From Niallia endozanthoxylica (GTDB taxonomy: Bacteria > Bacillota > Bacilli > Bacillales > Cytobacillaceae), in NCBI RefSeq assembly GCF_008710145.1, contig NZ_VYKL01000026.1, positions 220,231 through 284,230 of the forward strand: a stretch of 64,000 nt of DNA, given 5' to 3'. The notes beneath the pieces are model-generated. The model did no database searches. It was not told the origin of the DNA and was given only the letters and a program-made list of their open reading frames with translations. This document shows positions 43,323 through 53,376 of this stretch, piece by piece. The stretch's first letter is position 1. Every line of letters begins with the position of its first letter. The position numbers and the translations under genes were made by a program.

Positions 43323-43919
43323 ATGCAACGTAAAGGAAAAACACTTGAACTAACCCTAGCTAGCATGTTTATCGTTTTGATAGCAGTTGGTGCGAACATT
43401 ACAACCATTGTTCCATTTATGGTTGTTGGAGGTGTACCGATTACATTACAGACCTTTTTTGCTGTATTAGCAGGACTTATATTAGGTAGCCGACTGGGTG
43501 TTATCACAACTAGTACCTATGCTTTTATAGGATTAATAGGAATTCCGGTATTTGCTCAGTTCGGAGCAGGATTAGGAATGCTTATAAAACCAACGTTTGG
43601 TTTTATTCTTTCCTATATTCTTGCTGCATACGCCGCAGGGAAAATGGTAGAGAAGAAGAAATCGACAGCTTCTTATATTATAGCTTCATTGGTTGCGACA
43701 GCCATTAATTATGTGATTGGGACGAACTGGATGTATTTTGCCTATAAATTTGTAGCCGAAGCACCTGAAGGTTTCGATTATGCAATGGCGTGGTTATGGA
43801 TGCTTGCCCCGCTGCCAAAGGATATTATTTTAGCTGTATTAGCCGCTGTAGTAGCGCGCCGCCTAAAAGTAACAGTGCTTTCAAAAGGCCAATTTAAAAA
43901 TTTAAACTTGGGTGCTTAA
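43323..43919 (+). CDS. bioY: biotin transporter BioY
   Basis: A 198-residue membrane protein with six helices, the substrate-binding component of the biotin ECF transporter. GGVPITLQTFFAVLAGLILGSRLG and GIPVFAQFGAGLGMLIKPTFGFILSY are the BioY signatures. AAAGGAGGAG precedes the ATG. It shares its probable transcript with the decayed bioB just downstream. As the only intact biotin gene here, it fits a cell that scavenges biotin. Confidence 0.94.
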   Translation: MQRKGKTLELTLASMFIVLIAVGANITTIVPFMVVGGVPITLQTFFAVLAGLILGSRLGVITTSTYAFIGLIGIPVFAQFGAGLGMLIKPTFGFILSYILAAYAAGKMVEKKKSTASYIIASLVATAINYVIGTNWMYFAYKFVAEAPEGFDYAMAWLWMLAPLPKDIILAVLAAVVARRLKVTVLSKGQFKNLNLGA

Positions 43920-43941
43920 AAAATGGGGGAGAAAGAAAAAG

Positions 43942-44927
43942 GGGAAATGGAAGCAGCTTGCATTAGAAGTGTTGAATGGAAGAGAGTTAAAGAACGAGGA
44001 GACACTAGATAATTTAGTAGTGCCTGATGTAGAGCTGCTCGAATTATTGAACGGTGCTCACACGATTCACTATCATTATTTTGGAAATAAAGTGAAGTTA
44101 AATAAGATCATTAACACAAAATCAGGATTATGTCCTGAAAATTGCGGATATTGCTTACAATCTAGTATATCGACTGCGCCAATCGAAAAATACCGTATGA
44201 TGGACAAAGATAGTATACTAGAAGGGGCGAAGAACGCTTATCAGCAGAGGGTTAGTACTATTGTATCGTCGCCAGCGGCCGAGGTCCGAGTTATAAAGAT
44301 ATCGATACAGTTTTATCTGCAGTGAAAGAAATTAAAGACCAATACTCTTTAACTGTTTGTGCTTACCATGGATTATTAAAACCTGAACAAGCTGCAAGAT
44401 GAAAAGAGACAGAGGTTGACCGTTATAATCATAATATTAATACATCTGAAAACCATCATGAATCGATTACCACTTCCCATACATACAGTGAAAGGGTCAA
44501 TACAGTTGAGATGGTAAAGAACGCAGGCATTTCTCCATGCTCAGGAGTTATTATCGGTATGAAGGAAACAAACCAAGATGTCGTTGATATGGCTTTGAGT
44601 TTAAAGGCGTTAGACGCTGATTCCATTCCGGTGAATTTTTTACATGCATAGAGGGTACACCACTTGCAGGAACCGACGAACTCAATCCAAGATATTGCTT
44701 AAAGGTGCTCTCGCTTATGCGCTTTATTAATCCGTCAAAGGAAATTCGCATTTCCGGCGGCCGTGAAGTGAATCTGCGGAGCCTGCAGCCTTTCGGATTA
44801 TTTGCAGCTAATTCAAGATTATTTAACTGCATCGGGACAGGATAGTTACAATGACCATCAAATGCTTGAGGATTTAGGTTTTGAAATTGACTTTCATTCT
44901 GAAGTAGAAGCTGTTGGAAGTAAATAG
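43942..44927 (+). pseudogene. bioB: biotin synthase, decayed
   Basis: The sequence is clearly biotin synthase, a radical SAM enzyme, but broken. GLCPENCGYC (the CxxxCxxC cluster motif) is intact near the start. From about 44256 the reading frame changes by a single missing base before YCIVASGRGPS. A TGA replaces a Leu codon at about 44400 in AAR-x-KE. A second single-base loss occurs at about 44650, after NFLHA. A further loss near 44813 removes part of the ANS-IFVG-DYL region and shifts the frame. The usual start codon is also missing (GGGAAATGG where ATG-Asn-Trp would be). The remains end at TAG 44925-44927. Confidence 0.9.
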
Positions 44928-44936
44928 TAAGAATAT

Positions 44937-44971
44937 GGAACAGGAATCAGCAATTGATTCCTGTTTTTTAT
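44937..44971 (+). terminator. terminator of the bioY-bioB unit
   Basis: AACAGGAATCA and TGATTCCTGTT, 11-bp perfect stem followed by TTTT. Confidence 0.85.
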
Positions 44972-45035
44972 AGTTAGAGCTTTTAGACATGTCCTTGACA
45001 GTCCTTCCATATGATTAGTATAGGGAGGTGGGGGC

Positions 45036-45962
45036 TTGGTTCTGATTGTGTTTATTCTATTAATTTGTCTATTTATCTTTGGTATGTCCCTTTTAAGGAA
45101 AGGGTTGTTAAATCTATCCGGAGATTCTTTGAAAATATGGTTAACCAAGGTCACGGATGCTCCTTGGAAGGGTGTTATAGCAGGGATTATTGTCACATGT
45201 ATTCTGCAAAGCAGCTCTGCCGTCATGATTATCGCGATTGGCTTAATTGCCGCAAGGATGCTTACATTTCCACAATCAATTGGAATTATACTTGGTACAA
45301 ACATTGGTACAACCTTTACAGCTGAATTAATCACTTTTGATATTGAAGCGTTTCTAATCCCTTTAATGGTACTGGCAATTTTGTTCTTATTTACCGGTAA
45401 AAAGAAACCTCAAAGTATTGGGCTTGTATTATTGGGCATTTCATTTTTGTTCACTGCTATGGGAGGTTTTGAATATTTAGCCGGACCATTAAAAGAAATT
45501 GGAATTATTGATCAATTTTTACTTTCATTAAAGGACAGCTATCTTTTAAGTGTGCTCGCTGGAGCAGTAATCACAGGGATTATTCAGTCAAGTACTGCTA
45601 CAACAGGGATTATTATGGGGTTTTTATCTCATGGAGCGATTGAGATTGATACAGGGGTAGCGATCCTTCTCGGTTCAAATATTGGGACATGTGTGGATGC
45701 CCTGTTAGCTGCGATAGGAAGTGGGAGAGAAGCAAGGCTAACTGCATATGCTCATATCTGGTTAAATGTCATTGGTGTAGCAGCATTCTTTCCATTTATT
45801 GGCGTCCTATCAGAATGGGGGACACAGCTTGCCACATCAGCGGATGTACAACTGGCCCATATTAGTGTTTTATTTAATGTAATCTGTTCCATTTTGGTAT
45901 TGCCATTTGCGGAGGGGTTTGGGAAATTGATTATTCGAATTCATGACCCTAGGGGTACATAA
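45036..45962 (+). CDS. Na/Pi cotransporter family protein (YqeW-like)
   Basis: A 308-residue membrane protein of the Na/Pi-cotransporter II family. Two QSSS-type repeats occur: CILQSSSAVMIIAIGLI and IIQSSTATTGIIMGF, each followed by ILGTNIGTT or LLGSNIGTC. This family exports or imports phosphate with sodium; B. subtilis YqeW is the likely relative. TTG at 45036 follows GGGAGGTGGG. It has no PhoU domain, unlike longer members. Confidence 0.88.
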   Translation: MVLIVFILLICLFIFGMSLLRKGLLNLSGDSLKIWLTKVTDAPWKGVIAGIIVTCILQSSSAVMIIAIGLIAARMLTFPQSIGIILGTNIGTTFTAELITFDIEAFLIPLMVLAILFLFTGKKKPQSIGLVLLGISFLFTAMGGFEYLAGPLKEIGIIDQFLLSLKDSYLLSVLAGAVITGIIQSSTATTGIIMGFLSHGAIEIDTGVAILLGSNIGTCVDALLAAIGSGREARLTAYAHIWLNVIGVAAFFPFIGVLSEWGTQLATSADVQLAHISVLFNVICSILVLPFAEGFGKLIIRIHDPRGT

Positions 45963-45997
45963 AACAAGCTGATGTTTTATTTGTCAGCTTGTTCTTT
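45962..45997 (+). terminator. intrinsic terminator
   Basis: AACAAGCTGA and TCAGCTTGTT, 10-bp perfect stem. Confidence 0.8.
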
Positions 45998-46046
45998 AGT
46001 CTATACTGTTCGTATTATGAATAATTAGATAATTTTTAAAATTACA

Positions 46047-46107
46047 TTGACATTTTTCGCTTAACTGTTATATATTATTAATAACAATAATAAACTGTTA
46101 TATAACA
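46047..46107 (+). promoter_or_regulatory. promoter with two palindromic operator sites
   Basis: TTGACA (46047-46052), 18 bases, TATATT (46071-46076). An inverted repeat TGTTAT...ATAACA (46066-46086) covers the -10. A perfect 12-bp palindrome TGTTATATAACA (46096-46107) lies between it and the ribosome site. The shared half-site TGTTAT points to one dimeric regulator, not identified. Confidence 0.6.
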
Positions 46108-46125
46108 AAAAGGAGGAAATGAAAA

Positions 46126-46263
46126 ATGGAAATGTATCAAAAAGCATATGACCATTATAAAACAATGTGTGAGAAGTATGGGATGGAGTCCATGAATTTT
46201 CATCATTTTATCAAACAATTAACAGAGGAACAGCTTACTGAATTCAGTAAATGTGCCAGTTAG
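46126..46263 (+). CDS. small Cys-containing protein, 45 residues
   Basis: Read from ATG at 46126 behind AAGGAGG. The 45-residue product is helical and rich in Met, Tyr, His and Glu, with two Cys (KTMCEKYGM near residue 15 and the C-terminal SKCAS). It could bind a metal or form a disulfide, which is inference. The strong promoter with two operator palindromes and the good ribosome site argue for a regulated real gene. No family recognised. Confidence 0.7.
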   Translation: MEMYQKAYDHYKTMCEKYGMESMNFHHFIKQLTEEQLTEFSKCAS

Positions 46264-46304
46264 GAGTATGAAATGACAAGTGATTTAGATAGTGAAGTCA
46301 ACCC

Positions 46305-46347
46305 CAACCCTGTTGTTTTTAAGAAAAAAACAACAGGGTTAAATTTT
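46305..46347 (+). terminator. intrinsic terminator
   Basis: AACCCTGTTGTTTTT and its complement form a 15-bp stem with a short loop. Confidence 0.8.
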
Positions 46348-46503
46348 GCCTTGCGGCTTATAGAGCCATTCTACCCTTACATTTCCGTCTAATTCATACG
46401 TGCACGATCATATTTCTTTTCCTCCTAAAACGGTATAATCATGTGGAATAAGATAGTTTAATATTATATTCTGTAACAAAATAAAAAAATAGCAGGTGAT
46501 AAA

Positions 46504-46974
46504 ATGATTGTAGTGAGTGCCTGTTTTGCCGGCTTTGATGTTAAATACAACGGATCCAATAATGTTAACCTAAAAATTAAAAAGTTATTTGATGAGAAAA
46601 AAGCGATTCCGGTCTGTCCGGAGGTAATGGGGGGATTGTCCATACCAAGAGAGCCTGCTGAAATAGTCGGCGGGGATGGTGATGATGTGTTGGACGGAAG
46701 GGCAAAAGTAATGACGAATACCAGTAAGGATGTAACGGAGCAATTCCTTAAGGGTGCATATGATACATTAAAAACCGTAAAAGAAGTAGGGGCATCTGTT
46801 GTTGTTTTAAAAGAACGTAGCCCTTCGTGTGGAAGTACGATGATATATAGCGGAGAATTCAATGGCAGCAAAAGACCTGGAAATGGAGTAACAGCGGCTT
46901 TATTAAAAAGAAACGGAATACGTGTGGTATCAGAGGAAAACTTCCTCGAGTACTTAGAGGAACAAGAGTTGTAA
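46504..46974 (+). CDS. DUF523 domain protein
   Basis: A 156-residue protein with IVVSACFAGFDVKYNG, VCPEVMGGLSIPREPAEIVGG, VVVLKERSPSCGST and the FNGSKRPGNGVTAALLK end that define DUF523. The conserved Cys residues in SACFAG, CPEVMGG and SPSCGS suggest an iron-sulfur or redox site. Function is unknown. AGCAGGTGAT precedes the ATG. It is monocistronic. Confidence 0.88.
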   Translation: MIVVSACFAGFDVKYNGSNNVNLKIKKLFDEKKAIPVCPEVMGGLSIPREPAEIVGGDGDDVLDGRAKVMTNTSKDVTEQFLKGAYDTLKTVKEVGASVVVLKERSPSCGSTMIYSGEFNGSKRPGNGVTAALLKRNGIRVVSEENFLEYLEEQEL

Positions 46975-47153
46975 GGTTTTAGCTAGAGTTGGTCATGTTA
47001 AGTATCCGCGTTTTGGGATGAAAAGCACGGTGTTGTAACCGATAAGCTTGGTATCACTTGGGGTTAAGTCTGAAAAAATAGAAAAATGAATACATAATAC
47101 TACTATTTCAGTAGAGAAAAATTGTAAAATAAAAGAGATAAGGGGGAAACCAA

Positions 47154-47927
47154 ATGGTATTACATATGGAAAATGTTTCACTAAAAAGAGATGGTTCATG
47201 GATTTTACAGAATATAAACTGGGATATCAAAAAAGGAGAGAATTGGGTATTATTTGGTTTAAACGGATCTGGAAAAACAGCGATTTTGAATATGCTGAAT
47301 GCCTTTTATTTTCCTAGCAGCGGTAATCTAACTGTGCTAGGAAAGGAATTTGGAAAAACATATCTAGGGGAAGAGCTTCGCAAAAAGATTGGGTTTGTTT
47401 CTTCTGCGCTTCAAGAAAAGCTGCACAACCATGATAATGCATTTGAAATTGTGTTAAGCGGTGCGTTTGCTTCCATTGGTTTATATGATAGACCGACAGA
47501 TGAAATGAGAGAAAAGGCCATTGACTTGCTCAAGCAGTTAGGCTGCTATGAGTATGCAAATCGAAACTATCATACGTTGTCACAAGGGGAGAAACAGCGG
47601 GTCTTGATTGGACGGGCATTAATGGCAGAGCCTGAAATGCTTATTTTTGATGAGCCAACAAATGGATTAGACTTTATTGCCAGGGAGCAGTTACTTGAAA
47701 CTATTCAATCCATTGCTGGGAATCATTCTTCACCTACTATGATTTACGTAACACATCATGTCGAGGAAATTTTGCCTGTGTTCAATAAAACCTTATTACT
47801 GAAACAAGGAGAGGTGTTTTCTTCCGGAATGACAACCGAAATGATTTCAAGCGAGCAGCTTTCGGTGTTTTTTGGTCTACCGGTTACTGTTTTTTGGCAG
47901 AAAGGACGGCCGTTTTTGTCTAAATAG
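47154..47927 (+). CDS. ylmA: stand-alone ABC ATP-binding protein (YlmA-like)
   Basis: A 257-residue ATPase: Walker A GLNGSGKT, signature TLSQGEKQR, Walker B MLIFDEPTNGLD and the switch in THHVEEI. No permease gene is near. It resembles B. subtilis YlmA and the ModF group, orphan ATPases whose partner is unknown. AGGGGGAAAC precedes the ATG. The gene has its own terminator before hflX. Confidence 0.88.
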   Translation: MVLHMENVSLKRDGSWILQNINWDIKKGENWVLFGLNGSGKTAILNMLNAFYFPSSGNLTVLGKEFGKTYLGEELRKKIGFVSSALQEKLHNHDNAFEIVLSGAFASIGLYDRPTDEMREKAIDLLKQLGCYEYANRNYHTLSQGEKQRVLIGRALMAEPEMLIFDEPTNGLDFIAREQLLETIQSIAGNHSSPTMIYVTHHVEEILPVFNKTLLLKQGEVFSSGMTTEMISSEQLSVFFGLPVTVFWQKGRPFLSK

Positions 47928-47962
47928 AGACTTTTTATCATACTAGAGTAATATAAATGAAC

Positions 47963-48017
47963 AAACCAGCAGACCATTAGTCTAAAAAATAGGTAAGCTG
48001 GTTTGATTTTTTTTTCT
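47963..48017 (+). terminator. intrinsic terminator after ylmA
   Basis: AAACCAGC and GCTGGTTT with an inner AGAC/GTCT stem, then a run of T. Confidence 0.8.
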
Positions 48018-48113
48018 AGCCAATCATGATAGTTCCTTTTGGATACTGGGAAAATTAGTTTTTATTACTGTTATTTGGTATGATAAAAAAAACTTCAGAA
48101 AGAAGGGGTTAAG

Positions 48114-49376
48114 ATGGAGCAAATGCAGGAACAGGAAAAAGTAATTCTTGTTGGTTGTCAGACTACAGAGGATGATTTGCCTTTTCAATATTCAATGGAA
48201 GAATTGGCTTCTCTAACAAAAACTGCGAATGGACAGGTGTTATCTCAATTAACCCAAAAAAGAGAACGTGCGGATAATGCAACATATATCGGCAGAGGAA
48301 AAGTGGAAGAATTAAGTGCCCTTGTTGAGGAACTAGAAGCAAAATTAGTTATTTTTAATGATGAATTATCACCGAGTCAGGTAAGGAATCTTGCTTCGAA
48401 GATTGAAGCGAGAATTATTGATCGGACGCAATTGATTCTTGATATTTTTGCACAAAGAGCAAGATCTAAAGAAGGGAAATTGCAGGTTGAACTTGCCCAA
48501 TTGCAATATTTACTTCCGCGTCTAGGAGGCCAAGGAACTCAACTTTCAAGACTTGGTGCGGGGATTGGAACGAGAGGACCTGGGGAAACAAAGCTTGAAG
48601 CAGATCGTCGTCACATACGGAATCGTATTCATGATATTAAAACGCAGCTTGAGGGGATTGTTCAGCATCGTGAGAGATATCGTGAAAGACGAAAGAAAAA
48701 CCGTGTTTTTCAAGTAGCAATTGTCGGATATACAAACGCAGGAAAATCGACAATGTTTAACCGCTTAACGGAGGCGGTTTCACTTGAAGAAAACCAGCTT
48801 TTTGCGACGCTTGATCCAATGACAAGAAGATGTATACTACCCAGTGGATTTACGGTACTTATGACTGATACGGTAGGGTTTATTCAAGATTTGCCAACCA
48901 GCCTGATTGCTGCATTTCGTTCAACACTTGAGGAAGTAAAGGAGGCAGATCTGATTCTGCATGTAGTGGATTCTTCTAATCCAGATTATTTTCAGCATGA
49001 AAGAACGGTAAATGAATTATTAGAAGAACTCGATCAAGGACAAATTCCGCAGATAACCGTGTATAATAAGAGGGATGTCCAACATCAGGATTTTGTACCA
49101 ACTTCAAAAAATGAATCTATTCAAATGAGTGCATTAGATGAAAATGATAGACTCTCACTAAAACAAAGAATTGAAACGAAAATGATTAGTATGATGAAAG
49201 ATTATCATGTAGAAGTACCTTCAACAGAAGGTAAATTACTGTCGCAATTAAAAAATGAAACGATTCTTAGAGAGTTGACATTTGATGAAGACAATCAATG
49301 GTATGTTTGCAAAGGATATACGTTAGCAGACCATCCGATTGTTGGGCAGATACAAAATTATACTGTAAAGAGATAG
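48114..49376 (+). CDS. hflX: ribosome-associated GTPase HflX
   Basis: A 420-residue GTPase. The glycine-rich linker [15 protein letters not shown] region ([29 protein letters not shown]) leads into the G domain with G1 GYTNAGKS, G3 [10 protein letters not shown] and G4 YNKRD. HflX binds the 50S subunit and splits stalled or stressed ribosomes. AGAAGGGG precedes the ATG. It begins the conserved block hflX-ynbB-glnR-glnA, and ynbB follows after nine bases. Confidence 0.94.
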   Translation: MEQMQEQEKVILVGCQTTEDDLPFQYSMEELASLTKTANGQVLSQLTQKRERADNATYIGRGKVEELSALVEELEAKLVIFNDELSPSQVRNLASKIEARIIDRTQLILDIFAQRARSKEGKLQVELAQLQYLLPRLGGQGTQLSRLGAGIGTRGPGETKLEADRRHIRNRIHDIKTQLEGIVQHRERYRERRKKNRVFQVAIVGYTNAGKSTMFNRLTEAVSLEENQLFATLDPMTRRCILPSGFTVLMTDTVGFIQDLPTSLIAAFRSTLEEVKEADLILHVVDSSNPDYFQHERTVNELLEELDQGQIPQITVYNKRDVQHQDFVPTSKNESIQMSALDENDRLSLKQRIETKMISMMKDYHVEVPSTEGKLLSQLKNETILRELTFDEDNQWYVCKGYTLADHPIVGQIQNYTVKR

Positions 49377-49385
49377 GGGAAAGAC

Positions 49386-50657
49386 ATGTTTCGTTCATTA
49401 ACTTATGGGGAAGTATTACAGCCGCTTGTTACAGAAGTGGAGCAGCAAATTAAGTCCATTCATGCTGAAATTGATGAAAGGATGGAGCGGAATCAATTTC
49501 GAGTGCTAGAAAGTTTTCAACAGAATAAAGTAAGTGATTCTCATTTTATACCATCTACTGGTTATGGCTATGATGATTATGGAAGAGATACACTTGAGAA
49601 AATATATGCGGAAGTGTTTGGTGCCGAGGCCGGACTTGTTAGACCTCAGATTATTTCTGGGACCCATGCGATTTCTATTGCTTTATTCGGCGTATTGAGA
49701 CCGGGAGATGAACTCCTATACATAACAGGTAAACCATATGATACTCTAGAGGAAATAGTCGGTTTACGTGGAAATGGCTCTGGTTCCTTAAAGGAATTTG
49801 GCATTACGTATCAAAGTGTTGATTTAAGTGAAAATGGCCATGTGGATTTCAAGGCTGTTGGAAAAGCAATGAAAGCAAATACAAAAATGATTGGAATTCA
49901 GCGATCTAAAGGCTATGCAACGCGACCTTCCTTCACAATTGCTGAAATTGAAGAAATGATTCGATATGTAAAGGAAATCAATCCCGAAGTGGTGGTGTTT
50001 GTAGACAATTGCTATGGAGAATTTGTAGAAGATATGGAGCCTTGTCATGTTGGCGCTGATTTAATGGCGGGTTCTTTAATAAAAAATCCTGGTGGAGGTT
50101 TAGTTAAGACAGGCGGATATATCGTAGGAAAGCAAAATTTGGTTGATGCCTGCTCATATCGCCTGACTTCACCGGGTATTGGAGCAGAAGCCGGTGCTTC
50201 GCTTTACAGTCTGCTGGAAATGTATCAAGGTTTTTTTCTTGCTCCACATGTCGTGGCGCAAGCGTTAAAAGGAGCAGTTTTTACTGCTGCTATGCTGAAT
50301 CGGCTTGGAATGAACTCTAATCCAACATGGGACAGTAAGCGGACTGATTTGATTCAATCCGTTCAGTTTGACGATCGTGATAAAATGGTTGCTTTTTGTC
50401 AGGCCATACAATTTGCCTCACCAATCAATTCGCATGTAACACCGTATCCAGCTTATATGCCTGGATATGAAGATGATGTTATTATGGCTGCCGGTACATT
50501 TATTCAAGGTGCAAGTATTGAACTTACTGCCGACGGTCCAATTAGACCACCTTATGTAGCCTATGTTCAAGGTGGATTAACCTATTCGCATGTTAAGATG
50601 GCTATTTGTATTGCTTTAAATTCATTGATTGAAAAAGGCCTGCTGCAAATAAAATAA
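49386..50657 (+). CDS. ynbB: PLP-dependent methionine gamma-lyase-like protein (YnbB)
   Basis: A 423-residue PLP enzyme of the Cys/Met metabolism fold-type I group, long annotated as aluminium resistance protein. RPQIISGTHAISIALFGVL near the start and the PLP-lysine region SLIKNPGGGLVKTGGY are characteristic. The actual reaction is not established. It sits between hflX and glnR as in B. subtilis, nine bases after hflX, so it shares that transcript. Confidence 0.9.
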   Translation: MFRSLTYGEVLQPLVTEVEQQIKSIHAEIDERMERNQFRVLESFQQNKVSDSHFIPSTGYGYDDYGRDTLEKIYAEVFGAEAGLVRPQIISGTHAISIALFGVLRPGDELLYITGKPYDTLEEIVGLRGNGSGSLKEFGITYQSVDLSENGHVDFKAVGKAMKANTKMIGIQRSKGYATRPSFTIAEIEEMIRYVKEINPEVVVFVDNCYGEFVEDMEPCHVGADLMAGSLIKNPGGGLVKTGGYIVGKQNLVDACSYRLTSPGIGAEAGASLYSLLEMYQGFFLAPHVVAQALKGAVFTAAMLNRLGMNSNPTWDSKRTDLIQSVQFDDRDKMVAFCQAIQFASPINSHVTPYPAYMPGYEDDVIMAAGTFIQGASIELTADGPIRPPYVAYVQGGLTYSHVKMAICIALNSLIEKGLLQIK

Positions 50658-50703
50658 TTCATTACGTAGTAAAATTAAATAGAAGAAATAAAGTAAATGG
50701 ATT

Positions 50704-50743
50704 GAAAGGAAGGATTGAAAATTGATTCTTCCTTTCTTTTTGT
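50704..50743 (+). terminator. intrinsic terminator after ynbB
   Basis: GAAAGGAAG and CTTCCTTTC, 9-bp perfect stem, then TTTTT. Confidence 0.82.
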
Positions 50744-50771
50744 TATAAAAATAGGGTATGTGCGCTTTCGG

Positions 50772-51224
50772 TTAAGATCGAAGCCAATTAAGATTTACTA
50801 AAAAATACAAGAACCATACAGCATGATTTTGCTCATCAGCCGCTGCTCGTCGAAAAACCTCTTTAATAAATGTATGATTGCTTTTGTCGGCAATGTCCAA
50901 ATAAAAGTCCACGGTTTGCTGTTCATCCCTTAGAGCGAATTCAATTCCCTTTCGGTAAGAATTGGGGCAGTCTTCGGTTACTTTAGGCTGCGGCTTTTTA
51001 CCGGTTAATTGCGTATAGATTTGAACAAATTGTTTAAAATGTTTTTGTTCATCTTCACGAATTTCGAGAATTTGTTTTCTTTCTTTATCTGTACGTGCTA
51101 ACTGGGCGATTTTTTCATAACATTGAATGGCGCTATATTCGCCGTTAATCGCTTTTTCAATATCACTTATTAACTGATTATTTTGACGAGGATCAATATA
51201 ATACGGATAGTGAACAGGATACAT
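50772..51224 (-). CDS. ferritin-like (rubrerythrin-type) protein
   Basis: A 150-residue four-helix protein with di-iron carboxylate motifs: EYSAIQCYEKIAQ, EIREDEQKHFKQF, DEQQTVDFYLDIA and AAADEQNHAVW (ExxH-like pairs). It is of the ferritin-like domain family seen in spore-formers. A role in metal binding or oxidative protection is inference; spore coat association of relatives is possible. ATG at 51222-51224 follows AAGGAGGTAC. Confidence 0.82.
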   Translation of the reverse strand: MYPVHYPYYIDPRQNNQLISDIEKAINGEYSAIQCYEKIAQLARTDKERKQILEIREDEQKHFKQFVQIYTQLTGKKPQPKVTEDCPNSYRKGIEFALRDEQQTVDFYLDIADKSNHTFIKEVFRRAAADEQNHAVWFLYFLVNLNWLRS

Positions 51225-51382
51225 ATTTTGTACCTCCTTACCAAAAACTACGATAGTATATGGGAAAGAGGAAGATTAGTGCAAGTCTTAAAATATGTTG
51301 TTTTACTCTCTAGCATTTGTGTTGCAAATAAATCTAAAAAAATAGCATTTTCTAAAATTGATAAAAATTAATAAAAAAATGA

Positions 51383-51433
51383 TGTAAGAATTTCTAACGT
51401 TAAATTGACAACTTTTCTGCCATAACATATAAT
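51383..51433 (+). promoter_or_regulatory. GlnR operator and promoter of glnR-glnA
   Basis: TGTAAGAATTTCTAACG (51383-51399) fits the GlnR/TnrA box TGTNA-N7-TNACA with one change. TTGACA (51405-51410) follows, then 17 bases and TATAAT (51428-51433). The arrangement equals that of the B. subtilis glnRA promoter, with GlnR binding just before the -35. Confidence 0.8.
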
Positions 51434-51475
51434 AACATCAAGAAGCAAATGAAAGAGGAAATGGGGAAAAAGCCA

Positions 51476-51883
51476 ATGACAGGAAGTCAAATTCGCCGCT
51501 CAATGCCGTTATTTCCAATGGGTACTGTGATGCAACTGACTGATCTAACAGCTCGGCAAATTCGCTATTATGAGGAACATGGTTTAGTGAACCCGGAAAG
51601 AAGTGAAGGAAACCGCCGACTCTATTCCTTAAATGATATTGATATCTTATTGGAAATCAAAGATTTAATTGATCAAGGGGTAAACTTGGCAGGGATTAAG
51701 CAGATTTTTGCTGTTAAAGAAGAGCAATCAATTGAACAAGAGCTGCAAAAGGAAGCGATGAAAAAGAAGCAGGAGCTTACAAATGAAGAAATAAGGAAGT
51801 TGTTAAGAAAAGAATTAACCAATGCCGGTCGATTTAACCGTCCATCGATGCGACAAGGTAATGACTATCGTTTTTTTCACTAG
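51476..51883 (+). CDS. glnR: nitrogen repressor GlnR (MerR family)
   Basis: GlnR represses glnRA and other nitrogen genes when glutamine is plentiful. The winged HTH reads [32 protein letters not shown] with the conserved MerR GNRRLYS wing. The C-terminal [18 protein letters not shown] is the glutamine synthetase-sensing tail. The start is the ATG at 51476: with transcription from about 51440, starts at 51449 or 51461 leave no room for a ribosome site. The 51449 start is the main alternative. glnA follows. Confidence 0.9.
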   Translation: MTGSQIRRSMPLFPMGTVMQLTDLTARQIRYYEEHGLVNPERSEGNRRLYSLNDIDILLEIKDLIDQGVNLAGIKQIFAVKEEQSIEQELQKEAMKKKQELTNEEIRKLLRKELTNAGRFNRPSMRQGNDYRFFH

Positions 51884-52033
51884 AATGATGGATGTGGCAA
51901 GGTTGATGCTGGATTGATTTAGTGATAGTATCTTACTGATTCTACATTTTATGAGTTTAATGAAGGGTGAACCAATAACACCAATAACAGTTACTTAAAA
52001 TTTGAACTAGGATTAACAGGAGGAAATAATAGT

Positions 52034-53368
52034 ATGGCAAAGTTTTCAAAAGATGATATTAGACGTATGTGTACAGAACAAAATGTTAAATATATCCGCC
52101 TTCAATTTACGGATATTTTAGGAGTTATTAAGAACGTGGAAATTCCTGTCAGCCAGCTGGAAAAGGCAATTGACAATAAGATGATGTTTGACGGTTCTTC
52201 GATAGAAGGATTTGTACGTATTGAAGAATCTGATATGTATTTATATCCTGATTTAGATACGTTCGTAGTATTCCCTTGGACAGCAGAAAAAGGGAAGGTT
52301 GCTCGTTTTATCTGTGATATTTATAATGCGAATGGAACACCATTTTCGGGAGATCCTCGTAATAATCTTAAGAGAGTATTACGAGAAATGGAAGAGATGG
52401 GATTCACAGATTTTAACCTTGGACCTGAGCCAGAGTTCTTCTTGTTCAAGCTTGATGAAAAAGGTGAACCAACATTAGAACTAAATGACAGCGGCGGTTA
52501 TTTTGATTTAGCGCCTACAGATCTTGGTGAAAATTGCCGTCGTGATATCGTTCTTGAGCTTGAAGAAATGGGCTTTGAAATTGAAGCATCACACCATGAG
52601 GTAGCTCCAGGACAACATGAAATTGACTTTAAATATGCTGATGCGATTTCAGCCTGTGACAATATCCAAACATTTAAACTAGTTGTAAAAACAATCGCAC
52701 GTAAACATGGTCTACATGCGACATTTATGCCAAAACCATTGTTCGGTTTAGCTGGCTCTGGAATGCACTGTAATCTATCACTATTTAAAAACGGAGAAAA
52801 TGCATTCTATGATCCAAAATCTGACTTAGAGTTGAGTGATACGGCTCGTCAATTTATTGCTGGTATTGTAAAACATGCGGAGGCATTCACAGCAATTACT
52901 AATCCAACTGTCAATTCTTATAAGCGACTAGTTCCTGGTTATGAAGCACCTTGTTATGTTGCGTGGTCAACAAGTAATCGTTCGCCATTAGTTCGTATTC
53001 CGGCTTCCCGCGGTTTAAGTACACGTGTTGAAGTTCGCAGTGTAGATCCGGCTGCAAATCCTTATTTAGCATTAGCGGTTCTACTAAGAGCAGGTCTTGA
53101 CGGAGTGAAGAATAAATTGACTCCTCCAGCAGCAGTAGACCGTAATATCTACGCAATGGATAAAGAAGAACGACTTGCTGAAGGTATTACAGATCTTCCG
53201 GCAACATTAGCACAAGCAATTGAAATCTTAAAATCAGATGAAGTTATTATTTCGGCTCTAGGTGATCATATCTTTGAACACTTCATTGAAGCAAAAGAAA
53301 TTGAATGGGATATGTTCCGTACACAGGTTCATCCATGGGAAAGAGAGCAGTATATGTCCGTTTATTAA
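52034..53368 (+). CDS. glnA: glutamine synthetase type I
   Basis: A 444-residue enzyme that makes glutamine from glutamate, ammonia and [23 protein letters not shown] at the N-terminus, the metal-binding [15 protein letters not shown] and the active-site [17 protein letters not shown] are intact. Length and lack of the 25-residue insertion identify the GSI-alpha form, which is feedback-inhibited and binds GlnR. AGGAGG precedes the ATG. It ends the glnR-glnA operon with a terminator. Confidence 0.97.
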   Translation: MAKFSKDDIRRMCTEQNVKYIRLQFTDILGVIKNVEIPVSQLEKAIDNKMMFDGSSIEGFVRIEESDMYLYPDLDTFVVFPWTAEKGKVARFICDIYNANGTPFSGDPRNNLKRVLREMEEMGFTDFNLGPEPEFFLFKLDEKGEPTLELNDSGGYFDLAPTDLGENCRRDIVLELEEMGFEIEASHHEVAPGQHEIDFKYADAISACDNIQTFKLVVKTIARKHGLHATFMPKPLFGLAGSGMHCNLSLFKNGENAFYDPKSDLELSDTARQFIAGIVKHAEAFTAITNPTVNSYKRLVPGYEAPCYVAWSTSNRSPLVRIPASRGLSTRVEVRSVDPAANPYLALAVLLRAGLDGVKNKLTPPAAVDRNIYAMDKEERLAEGITDLPATLAQAIEILKSDEVIISALGDHIFEHFIEAKEIEWDMFRTQVHPWEREQYMSVY

Positions 53369-53376
53369 TCAAAATA

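Noticed and set aside
44551..45334. Minus-strand open frames opposite bioB and the Na/Pi gene
   Set aside because: They lie antisense to recognisable protein sequence, have no ribosome site and do not match any family I know.
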